Assembly (NCBI GenBank): GCA_947359465.1
Contig: OX375877.1
Location: 57,261,359 to 57,325,358 of the forward strand
Direction: 5' to 3'
DNA from: Metellina segmentata
Lineage: Eukaryota; Arthropoda; Arachnida; Araneae; Tetragnathidae
Length of the DNA: 64,000 nt
Both the position numbers and the translations under genes were made by a program. Positions 16,522-27,549 of the stretch are shown in pieces; within the stretch, counting starts at the first letter, position 1; the number at the start of each line of letters is the position of its first letter. A model generated the notes under the pieces. The model was not told the origin of the DNA, did no database searches, and worked only from the letters and a program-made list of their open reading frames with translations.

Positions 16522-16975
16522 TCTTTTGGGTATTAATTCAAACAAACTCAGTTCAACGGAAAATTCATCACAATCAAGCTAAGGAAATAATGAAATCGTT
16601 CCGAATTGCTTCTTCTTAAACCTCCAGGGAGGCAACATGTGGTTCCACACCTGGCGTTCTGAATTCTTTAGGGACTTTCTACAGCTGTGGTTTTGCTCCG
16701 AGTAAACAAATTTGTTTTGTTAATGTCTAATTCGACATTGATGTCCTCATTCACAAAGGCAATTGTTACTCTCTTGAAATGCCTTGTGCACCAAAACTGA
16801 GAAATATACTGGTCCTTTATGTTTGATACTCCTGTTTAAAATTTCAAGCAGTGACTTACCACATAATATAATAGTTTCCTTTTGAATATAGAAAGATTGG
16901 ATTGGATATGGTATTGTGGCAGTGACTTTTGGCTTGGGACATATTATACCAAACTCAAGCCAAAAATAAGATATA

Positions 16976-18333
16976 CAGAGGCTGTTCGCACATTTTTTAG
17001 ACGATTTTGGTTAGCGAAAATGAAAAATCGTTTGCTGCAAAAGAAATAATTGCAGTTGTACTATGTTTCAAAATGTCTATCAAAATGTCTGTGTCAAATG
17101 TACTATGTTCAAAAGTCAAAATTATCGTCTGCGGCTTGAGAGGTTTGTTTTTATTCAAAATGGCGTTTTTAACGAAGCAGTGGTTCGAAGGCTATATTTA
17201 AGCTCTTTCCGAAGAGAAATATTCATATTCCGTTATCCAAAAACGATGTGAGAGTCATGGTTTTGTGAAATCTAAAGTGTCGATAGGTAATATCGTCAAC
17301 AAGAAAGGGAAAAAACGTCAAATTGGAGCCTCAAGTGAGACAAAAATTCCAAACAAGTATCCAAGGAAGAAACGGACATCTTCGACTATTGCAAAGGTAT
17401 ACATTGTTTTATGTTAAAAAAAAAATCCCCCTAGTCAAACGACAGTTGCAAAATCATTAAAATGCTCGGTGTCCACTGTAAACAAAATGATAAACGTTGA
17501 TTTAAATCTTAAGAAAGCGAAAAAACGCAATGTTCAGCAAAAAAAAAAAAAACGCAATGTGCATCGTCTTTCTCCAAAGCATATCGCTGAACTCAGGACA
17601 CGCTGCCCAATTCTATATGAGAAACACTTATCCAAAGAAAAATTGAAAAACATTGTCACAATAGATGAATCATGGGTGTATTTAAATGATTGCAGCAAAA
17701 AAAGAGGCATTTATTATCATAAAAGTTAGAAAAAAATTTAAGTACATGGTTCCGAGAATCGAAAGAAAGTTTTTCTAAGGGATTCATGATTGTTGCTGGT
17801 TTTTCATATAATGGCAAGTTAAAAATAAAGAGAGTGGAAAAAATATCAAGATTAACTTCATATACTACCAGGAACATATTTTATCGGCAATTTTTCTGAA
17901 TGAAATACCATAGCTTTACCCACAGTGCCATCAATCTGTGGAACTCCATCAAGACAAAGCTGGCAGTCGCACATCAAAATACACTGTAAATTTCTTAAAA
18001 GAAATGGAACAAAAAAACAGTATCAAGGTCATACCCTTCACCAATATCTCTACTAAATCTCCCGATGGATTTTTGTGCTTTCTGCCTTTAAAATCTGCAT
18101 TATACAAACGTCGTCCCACAACCCTTGCAGGACTTAGGCAAGCTGTTCAGGAGGAATGGGATAGAATACCTCTTCTGACACTTCAAAAGGCAGTATTATC
18201 CTAGAAATTACGGTGTTGAAAGATAGTTCAGAATAAGGGCTATCAAATAGAACATTTAAAACACAAGAATTTTATGTAATTTAGTTTTGTGAATACAATA
18301 TACATTGTCCAAAAAATGTGTGAACAGCCTCTG
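16976..18333 (+). mobile_element. Tc1/mariner-superfamily element with intact TIRs and TA duplication
   Basis: Both ends read CAGAGGCTGTTC(G/A)CACATTTTTT inward, with TA on each side (16974-16975 and 18334-18335). The span is 1358 bp, normal for a full Tc1/mariner element. It sits beside the 3' end of the LINE, apparently inserted at or near its tail. Confidence 0.9.
17163..18210 (+). pseudogene. Tc1-like transposase (DDxD type), broken
   Basis: The N-terminal helix-turn-helix region is recognisable in pieces (LTKQWFEGY; TVAKSLKCSVSTVNKMI). The catalytic region follows: VTIDESWVY (first Asp, about 17655-17685), LHQDKAGSRTSKYTVNFL (second Asp, about 17940-17995), KSPDGFL (about 18055-18078) and the tail GLRQAVQEEWDRIPLLTLQK. 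The third acidic residue appears to be Asp near SPD, as in DDxD lineages. Stops near 17201, 17416 and 17727 and frame shifts make it non-functional. Confidence 0.8.
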
Positions 18334-18399
18334 TATTTATAAAATAATAATAAAATTAAATAAGTCAAATCACATAATAAAATGAATACTATATAAATT

Positions 18400-19440
18400 A
18401 GGTGCGATGGATGAAACCAATGTGTCATGTAAAATGCTAAAAATAGTTGGTTGAGGATTCTCTCCAACCATGTCTTCTAAAACCATTGTATAAAAATTAA
18501 AATGTTTAAGTCGTTGCGTATTAAAATGAGAACATTCTATTAAAATGTGTTATATAGTTGGTGAGCAAATGCAGAAATTACAAATAGGATGATCTTCTCC
18601 GAGGAGTAGGTGTCTATGGGTTATCCGAGTATGCACAATACGGAGACGTGTTGTTACTACATGCTGCCTTAGTAAAGGTAGCGACTTCCACCCAGATATA
18701 TTTGGTTTAATAGAGTGAAGTTTGTTCATTCCATTCGTTCTGCCATTTTTCTTCCAAAAATTTGTAAATGCTAGATTTTAAGTGACAGTAAGGGTTATAG
18801 TTAATATTATTTACTGCCAATTTGGCGGCGGGATCCAACAAAATTCCAAATTAAGTTTTTTTGAGGAAAGATGATACATTTTTTTTCAGTGACTCCAAAG
18901 CAATGGGATGATTGGCATGATCAGGATATTTCAATGACTGTAAAACACTTACTGAATCTGCGAAAATGATACATTTTTATGACAATAATCATATATATTT
19001 TCTAAAACTTTATAGATGGCCATTATTTCATCGGTAAAAACAGAACATGAAGAATGAAGTTTAAAACTGTGAACGGAATCATTAATAGTGAACGCAGCTC
19101 CAACATAGTTTGCCTTCTTAGACCCGTCCGTATAAATTTTTATAAAATTAGAGTATTTTTCTATATGCTTTTGAAAGAGTTGACTGTAGATAATATCAGA
19201 AGTATCTGCCTTATAGAAATTTTGGAATGGGTTTTGAAATTCAAAATCATGATTAAACCAGGAAGAGAAAGCATACAATTTTTTCTGGGTGACGTCAAGT
19301 GAACAAATTTTGGATCCTTTCATAAAATCCAGCATTCTTAAGTGGAATGTAGGGATTAAGGATGATTTTGCTTTATAAAGTCGTTTTAAATATTCACTGT
19401 GATGAATGGTATGCAATGGGTGATGAGGGGTTGAGGTAAT
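18400..19440 (-). pseudogene. LINE RNase H and C-terminal region
   Basis: IKIYTDGSKKANYVGAAFTI (near 19130-19070) is the RNase H first-strand Asp block, followed by the Glu in FTDEIMAIYKVLENIYDY. Downstream, LRIVHTRITHRHLLLGEDHP and the CNFC..C pattern (about 18650-18560) match the C-terminal zinc-knuckle-like region of Jockey/I LINEs. The RNase H frame closes near 18949. Confidence 0.8.
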
Positions 19441-19646
19441 TCTAAACTAGCATTCTAAGGACAACAACTGTTGCCTTAAGTCCAGGGAAGGTTCAAAAGC
19501 GTCTACATATAAACTGCTTACGGGTGAAGTTCTGAAGGCACCAGAACAGAAACGTAAAGCTGTGTGGTGGATAGTATTCAGAGTTGGAAGTGCAGATTTT
19601 CTTGCTGATGCATACACCACGCAGCCGTAATTTAATTTTGATCGTA

Positions 19647-20750
19647 TTAAAGCTCCATAAATTTTAAAAGGAAAGTACGATCAGATCCCCATGATAATTT
19701 TGATAAAACTCGTAAGATATTAAGTGCCATTCCGCAACGCTTGCGTACATTTAAAATATGCGGTTGAATAGTCAACTTCTTGTCAAATATTATTCCTAAA
19801 AATTTTATACTGTGCACAACATTGATTACAATTTCCCTGCAGAATATCTCAGGCTCTAGGTGAAGACCTCGTTTACAACAGAAATGAACACACGCGGTTT
19901 TAGAGGGTGAACAATTGAAACTAAATTCTTTTGTCCAATTTGTGATTTTGTTAACGGCCTGTTGAAGTTGTCTCTCTATTAAACGAATGGATTTTGCTGC
20001 CCATGAATTTTGCAGATTGTCAACGTAAATAAGACCCTTGACTGATAGAGGCAATTGAGAAACAATATTGTTAATTTTTAAAACAAATAAAGTTACACTT
20101 AAAACACTACCTTGTGGTACTCCTTCCTCTTGAATAAAAACATCCGAGAAAATCAATTCAATCCTTATTTTAAAATATATTTTTTTTCCAAAAATTCTTG
20201 AATAAAATCGGCAGATTTCCTCTTGTATCAAAATTAAAAATGTCCTTTAAAATTCCATGTATCCATGTTCCATCGTAAGCTTTTTCGATATCGCAAAAAA
20301 TCGAGACGAGATGCTTATTTTGGATAAATGCGTTTCTTATTTCGGTCTTGAGAGCGACTAGATTATCAATAGTGGATCTATTTTTCCTGAAACTATGTTC
20401 AAGTGGATAGAGACATTTATATTTTTCTAAAATATAAACCAACCTCGCATTGACCATATTTTTAAAAATTTTGCATAAGCAACTCGTCAGGGATTTAGGA
20501 TGGTAGTTCGAACGATTATTGGGGTCTTTATTTGGTTTCAGTATGGGTATTATGGTAGCATAACGTCTTGACAGCGGAAAAGTGTGGTCGTTCCAAATTC
20601 TGTTGTAAAATTTCAGATTATTTAGAGAACTATTTGATAGATGTTTGAGCATAACATAACTAAAATTATCGCGGCCAGGTGTTGATTTGTGAACTAAGGA
20701 TAAAGCATTTATCAATTCCGAATAAGTAAAATCACAATTTTAAGATAATA
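19647..20750 (-). pseudogene. LINE reverse transcriptase, catalytic box altered
   Basis: STPGRDNFSYVMLKHL, ATIIPILKPNKDPNNRSNYH, SIFCDIEKAYDGTWIHGIL, EEGVPQGSVLSVTLF and LIYVDNLQNSW follow the non-LTR RT motif order. The YxDD box reads YVDN, so the second catalytic aspartate is lost. Two overlapping frames (20715-20170 and 20231-19647) show a frameshift near 20200. Confidence 0.85.
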
Positions 20751-21249
20751 TATGGTTTGAAGTAAAATTAACTTTATTCTTTTCAGATGCAAGCTAATTT
20801 TTTTTAAACTTTCAGACTAGTTATTGGAGCTGGATATTTCGGAAAGGCATGACGCAAAATGCGTTAGCTAATTCTTTGGTTATTGTATTCTAGAATCGGA
20901 ATTTGTCTATTGGGGTAAATACCGGAAATTATTTTATCCTGTCTTAGAATTGTTTACTTGTGGTCTGACTATTTATACTGTTCCATAATTCATCCAAGAA
21001 TCCCTCTGACTAAGTCGTTGTATTTTTCGAAATGCCGCTTTTGTTTTTTTCATAAGTAATATAGTTTTCACTTGTTGGATATCTATTAAAGATATTCCAG
21101 GCTTTCCTCTGTTTCCGATAAGCATCGCTACCTTCCTCATTCCACCAAGGTTTCCTTTTTTTAGGCTTATTAATGACTTTTTTAATGGAAGCGTCAGCAC
21201 TTGCTATAATTGTGTCAGTTATTTTTACAGTTCCTTCATCGATGTCATC

Positions 21250-21605
21250 AATTTATACCGTGTTTGAAATATCAGCAAGACTAGTAAAAAGTGACCAGTT
21301 GGCAGTTTCGAAAATATAGATGGAAAAGCTGACAGTGTGAGGTTGGTAGTGGCCGGCATATTTTAGCTTTTTATGATAATGGTCACTATTGTAAAGGTAA
21401 TGATCCACAGAAAAAGTCCAGAATGGTAAAATTGAAGGTGTGCAAATTGTCAAATCTTTTCAATGGTAAGTAAGTGAAGGTTAGGTATATTGGTTGGCCG
21501 TTGTTCATAATACATAAATCATTGTCTGTTATTATTTTTTAAGTTTGTTTGCCTCTACGATTAATGTCTGAACTGCCCCAGATCTGTTGGTCATTTAGGT
21601 CACCA
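21250..21605 (-). pseudogene. LINE endonuclease, C-terminal half
   Basis: LVLGDLNDQQIWGS (about 21600-21560) and the terminal SDHYHKKLK block match the APE-type endonuclease GDFN and SDH motifs. The N-terminal third of the domain is missing. The linker to RT continues through 21200-20973. Confidence 0.75.
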
Positions 21606-21606
21606 A

Positions 21607-22720
21607 GTACAAGGGTTGTTCAAATGAAAAGGTACGAAACTACAATGAAGGTATAAATTAAGACTTTATTCAAAGTATACACCATAGGCCTGAGCACAAC
21701 CATTCCATTGATTAACGAGCCAAAGGATTCCTTGTTTCCAGAATTCCTGCGGGCGTGACGAGACCCAGTCCTTCACAGCGTCCTTGAGTTCGTCGTCCGA
21801 GTTGAAGCGCTTCCCGTTCAGTTTATTTTTCAGGGACCAAACACATGGAAATCGCAGGCGACATGTCCGGGCTGTAGGGCGAATTGTCAAGCTGCTTACA
21901 CTTGAAATTGGCCAGTTCCGAATGTGTGTGACCCTGGAAACGTGTGGACGCGTTTTATCATGGAGCAGAACCACACGCTCCGTGAGAAGCCCCGGTATTT
22001 TATTCTAGATGGACCTGCGTAGGCTTCGGAGTGTCTCACAGTACACATCGGAGTTAATGGTTCTTCTGTACTCGAGGAATTAAACAAGTAGCAGACCTTG
22101 GACGTCGAAAAAGACGGTGAGCAACAGCTTCCCTGCTGACGCCACGGCTTCGAACGCTTTGTCTCTGGCTCAAAGTGATGGCAACAGCTCTCGTCACCTG
22201 TGACGATCCGCTCCAGGAAAGCGGGGTCTTCATGATACCGAAACAGATGTTGAAGTGCTAGCCCCATACGCAGTTCGTTTTGCTGGTCGGTGATCTGCTT
22301 CGGAACCCACTGCGCGCACACCTTCCGATAATGCAACCTGTCGTGAACAATTGTCCGCACTGTTGCAACGCTGACATCCACCTTCACCGCCAACATTCGC
22401 AATGTGACACGCCGATCACTTTTCACTACGTCGTCCACCTTATCGATGAGATCGGCCGTGATGAATATGTTTGTATGGCCTGGTCTCGGGTCATCAACCA
22501 AACTCTCACGGCTTTCACGAAAACATAAACTCCATTTTCTCACTGATTTGTCGGAAACACGGTCTTCCCCGTATACGGTCACCATCCGGCGATGAATAAC
22601 AGCCGGTTTAACACCTTCCGCTGTCAGAAATCGGATAACGCCTCGGTGATCCTCAATCGTCGAATTTTGCAATGTGAACGTCATCCTGTCCTCACACGCA
22701 CTGAAGCGTCAATTGGACGA
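21607..22720 (-). mobile_element. Mariner (DD34D) element inside the LINE
   Basis: The downstream terminus GGTTGTTCAAATGAAAAGGT (about 21615) is typical of mariner TIRs. I found no matching upstream TIR before 22720. The transposase runs from ATG 22684: helix-turn-helix region (RGVIRFLTAEGVKPAVIHRR), VTGDESCCHHFEPETKR (first Asp), VVLLHDKTRPHV (second Asp), and the end NSDDELKDAVKDWVSSRPQE to a stop near 21660. Frame changes near 22140 and 21980 split it. Confidence 0.85.
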
Positions 22721-22734
22721 CAAAACAAAAACCC

Positions 22735-22775
22735 CGCTAGTTCCAGGAAAGAAAGGAAGCCATAAAAATAAAATA
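22735..22775 (-). pseudogene. Start of LINE ORF2 (endonuclease)
   Basis: The short frame MASFLSWN-stop-RGF matches the canonical endonuclease opening (LxWNCRGL type) with Cys replaced by a stop. It lies just after the ORF1 stop and is cut off by the mariner, which places the two LINE pieces in one element. Confidence 0.55.
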
Positions 22776-22792
22776 TAAATGAAGAGAAAAAA

Positions 22793-23650
22793 CTACTTAC
22801 GTTTTCTCGTCCTACGACGAGGTATGACCTTATTGGACTTGGGTGGAGAAGTCTCCAAGCCATCAGCATCTACAGAGGAAATATAACTTTTGGTGTTGCA
22901 TAGATTTATTAGGTCACTGGTAGAAGGAATTAAGTATCTGTATGAAACATCAGGCTGTAACAGGCCCGTTGGTTGTGCCGGCCCAATGGTGCTAGATCCA
23001 GGTCCAGGGAGGAGAGAGGTTTGAGAAGAACTTTTTGCTAGTTTAATATTATTTTGTTCAGATGATATGGTTCTTTTTCTACCGGGAAGGAGTTCACGTC
23101 CTATACAGACAATCATCCCAGAGTGGTGGGTGTCAAGACGGACTCAGGACAATTTGTGAGACCCGTGAAGAAACTCTTCCCGTTGGAGGTTACAAAGGGA
23201 CTGTTGGAATCAAAACAGTCACATGATACTCACAAAGTTTTGCGAAGCGTACGCAAGTTCGTCGTGTGAACACTTATTTTTTTTCTTTTTCTTTTCCAGG
23301 ATATGTTGATTGACTGTTTTGTGTGCATCTCATTAGACCTTAAGGATATCAATTACTGTTGCTGGTGTGTTTTCGAATGTCAGATACTTTAGGATTTGTT
23401 TTTTTGATCAATTGGAGGAATTTTGTGTTTAAGTTCTAATTTGTCCCTTTGTCCCCAAATTAAAGGTGGGAGGATGTTGGGTTTTGGGATGGTGGTCACC
23501 AGATTGGAGCAGAGCGGTCATCGAGGGATTAGTCGCCCAATCCCTATCGTTCTCCCTTGGGGGTCAGGAGGACTGGTTTTTGGAGGAGATCCACTCGCGT
23601 CGGCGACGTAAGAGGTTGTGTCCCCTTTCGCGGCGTTGAGGTAATGTATT
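22793..23650 (-). pseudogene. LINE ORF1 remnant
   Basis: A Pro/Ser/Lys-rich frame ends at 22793 in RRRTRKRK. Upstream pieces in other frames read CFDSNSPFVTSNGKSFF and GLTNCPESV, then a GC-rich segment to about 23640. The position directly before ORF2 and the basic composition fit a LINE ORF1. I recognise no zinc knuckles. Confidence 0.5.
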
Positions 23651-23740
23651 ATAAACATTTAGCCAAGAAAATAAACGTAACAACTAAACATCTGCTTTAT
23701 AATCCTTGCCGTACACGCATTTAGAGGAGCAAAGAGCTAC

Positions 23741-23921
23741 CCTGTATCCCGAGGTAAGTGACTCATTCATACTTCTCTCAAACGGTGTTCCTCTGCGATC
23801 ACTTGAGATTTTAATGAAAAGTATTTGGAGGGTATAATTAACTGTACTTGGATGGTATCCGGGTAAACCAAAATCCTTGTGTCCTATGGGACAGAGAATC
23901 CTCATTTTGGGGGTTCCCTTC
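23741..23921 (-). CDS. Isolated exon encoding the second half of a CUB domain
   Basis: Acceptor TTTTTCAG before 23921, then one base plus 60 codons to a weak donor GTAGCT at 23740 (the frame stays open to a stop at 23684). The protein ILCPIGHKDFGLPGYHPSTV.. NYTLQILFIKISSDRRG .. SGYRV fits the C-terminal CUB pattern (Cys, Pro, sxxNxLxIxF, SD, GFxaxY). Its one-base start completes the two-base end of the exon at 11930-12063 (GT+G = Val), yielding a complete CUB sequence. It lies 7 kb 5' of that gene's exon 1, so a simple transcript cannot join them. It is a paralogue remnant, a rearranged exon or an assembly error. Confidence 0.55.
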
Positions 23922-24160
23922 CTGAAAAATTTAGCAAGATGCCAAGAAATTCTCCTTTCTAAAACTTAGTACTGGTATTATATAAGTAGATTATGAAAAA
24001 ATCCTTGGCACCTATCTAAAGTTTTCCCAAAATTAAAATTACATTTTGCCATATTTCAGCAACAGTGAAGGAAAACGACCTTTACCCCCCCCCCCTATAA
24101 AAATAACCGTAACTTAATAAAAAAAATTTAACAATTTTTTATGTGTAATCACAATACATA

Positions 24161-24496
24161 GAGCCGACCAACCGGTATAGTGGTTAAGGTGTTAGCCTCC
24201 AGATTGGAAGGTTCCTGGTTCGAATCAGGGTCCGGGCATGGATGTTTGTAAACGTATGGTGTAGAGGCGGCTGGTGCACCTTAAATCTGTCGTGGCCGAA
24301 AGTCCTCACGTTGGGTTGGCGTGGAAGTTTGGAGAGTGGAGTGCCTGCTCAGGTGTTGCTTCGTCATCTGACCGTGGTTCAAAATTACGAGGTGTTGTCC
24401 TCGAATCTTTCCCTTAAGGGACTGATTCCGGACCGTCGTCAATAGCCCGTTGTGTTGCTCTAGTACGACGTTAACTAAAATTACCATTACCATTAC
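24161..24496 (+). mobile_element. tRNA-derived SINE, full length with 11-bp target duplication
   Basis: The head has an A box (TAGTGGTTAAGGTG) and a B box (GGTTCGAATCA), then a body ending in (ATTACC)n. Both sides carry the 11-bp duplication CACAATACATA (24150-24160 and 24497-24507). The length is 336 bp. It is the best-preserved member of the family that recurs in the window. Confidence 0.9.
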
Positions 24497-24619
24497 CACA
24501 ATACATACAAGCATATTTGATGTAAATTTCAGAAAAATCAAAAATATCAACTATCACACTCCCATAGGAAGCGTACCTCGCTTACAGAAAATCACTCTTA
24601 AAGCAATTTCCCTCAACAG

Positions 24620-24945
24620 CTATACATAAAAACATTTGACAAGCTGTGCAACGAAATTAGTTTTGCTACACGCAACATTTCTGAAGTATGACGAGTTCTT
24701 GATGACAGCAAACTCTGGCATATGTTTTCCCTCTTTTTGTCGTAAAGGGTGTGATGGCCGTAATAATCGAATTATCTTTCGATCATGTTCAAGATCATCA
24801 TTTGACGGCACAAAGGCTATCGTTTGGGTACCATCTGCAATTGTTTTTCCGCAATACTTATTCCAAAGTCCATATACTTCAGAAACCCATCGTTCTCAGA
24901 ATCTCATCTTTATTGCAACGATGGATTTGCTGCAGCCGAATCTTT
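24620..24945 (-). pseudogene. Unidentified coding-like stretch with one internal stop
   Basis: One minus-strand frame reads about 100 residues with ordinary composition, including ERWVSEVYGLWNKYCGK, FVPSNDDLEHDRKIIRLLRP and KHMPEFAVIKNSSYFRNVA, ending at TAG near 24620. A TGA near 24905 interrupts it. I do not recognise the family. Its length without introns suggests a retropseudogene or an unclassified transposon rather than a normal exon. Confidence 0.35.
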
Positions 24946-25534
24946 AATATGAATTAGAATTTTTAATGGAAACTGACTTTTAGAAAACTGAATAAAATTT
25001 TTTATTTCACAGCCAAATAGCAAATTCCGTTGGATAGCCTTTAAAAACAAGCTAACCCAAGGTAATTCATCATTTAAGTGAACAATAAATTTCAAAACAG
25101 GATGGAAAATGAATAAAACGAAGGGAAAATAATAAATGATGAGTGTTAATCTGCCCGTCAAAAAGTATATTAATCTTTATAGCATTTATAAAAATAAGCT
25201 AACTTAACCGAATAAAACAATTAGCGAAGAAAATGAGGGCGGCACACAAAACACCGCAGTTCAGCATTCCTTCAATGGATCGAAATGGCAATTGTTGCTG
25301 GATCTTCAGGACTACTAGAATCGTACATTATATTAGCGACAAAAATGGTGAAATAAGCAAATAAATTATTTCGCATTGTGCTTTTGGTACCTTCAAAAGT
25401 CATCACCGTTGAATGGAGTTCTATCGACTTTGAGGCGCTTGTCTAATTTTGTAGAAAACTCTTTTTAAGTGCATTTTTTCCCTTCAGTAAACAATATCAC
25501 TAGTCTTGTTTTCAACAAGTCACCAATAATGCAC

Positions 25535-25790
25535 ACAAACAGTAGGTAGGTACTTGATTATCGTCGCACTGGAGCAACAAGATCGACGACTGTCCCCGAT
25601 TAATCCCAAATAGATGGTAGGTATCTTTGATTAGCGTCGTACTGGAGCAGCACAATAATGGGCTATTGACGACTCAATCCCAAAGGAAATATCCGAGGAC
25701 ATCACCAGATGATTTAAAACCACGGTCAGATGACGAGGCAACACCTGAGCTGACACCCAACTCTCCAAACTTCCACACTATGCAAATGTG
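25535..25790 (-). mobile_element. SINE fragments (two overlapping tails)
   Basis: Minus-strand SINE body: a partial tail at 25535-25615 followed by a second, longer piece (25616-25790) that includes the complements of the TTGCTCCAGTACGACG-like and TCAGGTGTTGCCTCGTCATC words. The tRNA head is absent. Confidence 0.75.
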
Positions 25791-26249
25791 AAATAGCCAA
25801 GAGCTTGCTTTAAAATTAAATGTCTATTGAGAGGCTTTTTCTGTAAAGTTAAATATACTTAAAGACGCTATTTTTTTTTCTTCGGTTGAACGTGTTTTCT
25901 ATACATACCTTCCCCCTACTGTTAATTCAAAGTAAAAGTATCATCTTCCGATAGCTCGTTTGTTTACATCAGGGATACATAGGTCGTGGCTCGAAGGTCA
26001 CATAGGGCTCTCTGTTGATGTGCTAGCGGCTCGCATCAACATGTTACTTTAGGTTCGATTTTATGAATTACAAAAAGTAATATTACTGCTCGAATTTTTA
26101 GCACTCCAAATCACTAAGTACAACTTGAACTTATCGACATGTAGAACGATGAGAACCTGAGTAATACATTTAATGAAAACTATTTCATCTTTTATGGTTA
26201 AGTCGATTAAAACTATTGAAAATCGTTGCAAGACAATACATTAAATTAA

Positions 26250-26350
26250 GGTACGTAGGTAGGTATTTAATTAACGTCACACTGGACCAACGCAAAGGGT
26301 TATTGGCGGTGGTCTGAAATCAACAATTTTGAGTCATGGTCAAATGACAA
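26250..26350 (-). mobile_element. SINE fragment
   Basis: About 100 bp of the SINE 3' portion (TTAACGTCACACTGGACCAA and onward), truncated. Confidence 0.65.
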
Positions 26351-26574
26351 GGTCATACCTTTATCTTAGAATTGGAAACTGAAATTTCCTAGATCAACAC
26401 CTACTGGATTCCTTCCCACAAGCGTCGATAAACACATATTAAAGTAACCTCGATATATGAATCCTGCGAGTACATTTGGCTATCAGGAAGTAAAATTTCT
26501 GATTTTTATCTTATTCGTTTGCTTGCACTAAAAATCCTTCTCCATATTATTTTTCCTCCCATAGGGGATTTATT

Positions 26575-26765
26575 ATTGGTGTGGAAGTTTAGAGAGTGGG
26601 GTGTCAGCTCAGGTGTTGCCTCGTCATCTGTCCGAGGTTCAAAATTACGTGGTGTTGTCCTCGTACCTTTCCCTTAGGGGATTGATCCCGGACAGTACTC
26701 AATAGTCCATTGTGTTGCTCTAGTACCACGTTAATTTTAAAACTACCAAATTACCATATTAGCTT
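26575..26765 (+). mobile_element. SINE body fragment
   Basis: Plus-strand body matching 24320-24496 (GTGGAAGTTTAGAGAGTGGG, TCAGGTGTTGCCTCGTCATC) with an ATTACC-like tail. It lacks the tRNA head. Confidence 0.75.
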
Positions 26766-26779
26766 TCCAGTAAAACGGT

Positions 26780-27065
26780 AAGAATGTAGGTAGGTATTGT
26801 AATTAGTGTCGTACTGGAGCAACACAACAGTATATTAACGACGGTGCGGGATCAACCCCCAATAGAACATATGTAATTTTGAACCACTGGCAGGTGACAC
26901 CTGAGCTGACACCCCACTCTCCTAACTTCCAAATCATGTAAACTTGAGGTCATTTGAGATCACGACTCATTTAACGTGCACCAACCTCCCTTGTACACGA
27001 CGGGTTTTGGATGGATTGAAACTCCCAAACCTCTAATCGTTAGTCCGATGCTCTTCCAACAGTAA
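26780..27065 (-). mobile_element. SINE, nearly full length
   Basis: Minus-strand copy running from the tail (GTAGGTAGGTATTGTAATTA) to the decayed tRNA head (CTCTTCCAAC at 27052-27061). It sits 15-30 bp from the plus-strand copy at 26575-26765, making an inverted SINE pair. Confidence 0.75.
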
Positions 27066-27129
27066 AAAGAACTCAAAGTGAAACACCAACTTTAAAAGAA
27101 TAGCTTTTTATTCATATTCATACTCGTAT

Positions 27130-27440
27130 ATCAGTCTTAAGGCATAAAGTTATTTGTACTCGGAACCGTATCTTTAGGATTGTTTTGAGTTGCCGATGTT
27201 GACAGCAAAATTAGTCTTGTAGATGGAGCTAACATTTTACCAGAAATGAGAGCGATAACTAATTTCCTTCTTTTTCAACATTGCATTCAAAGTGATTTAT
27301 TAGATATTATCTGATCTATTGGTAACATTTTTTCGAGGTGTACTTTGAAACCTTTTTCCTTCAATGCTGCTGTGTTTAGCCAAGGCTTAACTGGATTCCG
27401 TGTCTGATCAGGCTTGTTCATTGCGCTAATCGGTAGGGAA
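27130..27440 (-). pseudogene. Candidate intronless coding remnant of unknown family
   Basis: Minus strand: ATG near 27422 opens NKPDQTRNPVKPWLN and continues through LKEKGFKVHLEKMLPIDQ. Two TGA codons follow near 27285 and 27273. The same frame then reads KLVIALISGKMLAPSTRLIL to a stop near 27140, with AATAAA about 35 bp beyond. A contiguous frame, two stops and a poly(A) signal fit a decayed retrocopy or a small gene. I do not recognise the protein. Confidence 0.3.
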
Positions 27441-27549
27441 CACTAGAACGGTATGTTGCCAGTGCCATCTAGTGTGAACAATCGTGTAAACGGATCGCGG
27501 GATTCGTATGTTTTTTAACAGGGAGAAAGCTAGATTTTATTGAAAACTA

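Larger units (their letters stand above)
18340..23650 (-). mobile_element. Jockey/I-like non-LTR retrotransposon (LINE), interrupted by mariner
   Basis: On the minus strand, from right to left: ORF1 remnant (23650-22793), the first codons of ORF2 (about 22772-22735), a mariner (22720-21607), the rest of the endonuclease (21605-21250), reverse transcriptase (20750-19647), RNase H (19416-18950) and the C-terminal Cys/His region (about 18800-18450). A TTA-rich tail lies near 18337-18360. A stretch of the endonuclease is missing at the mariner insertion, so insertion was accompanied by deletion. Confidence 0.85.

Noticed and set aside
22280..22595. Plus-strand frames of 82 and 63 codons
   Set aside because: Antisense to the mariner transposase.
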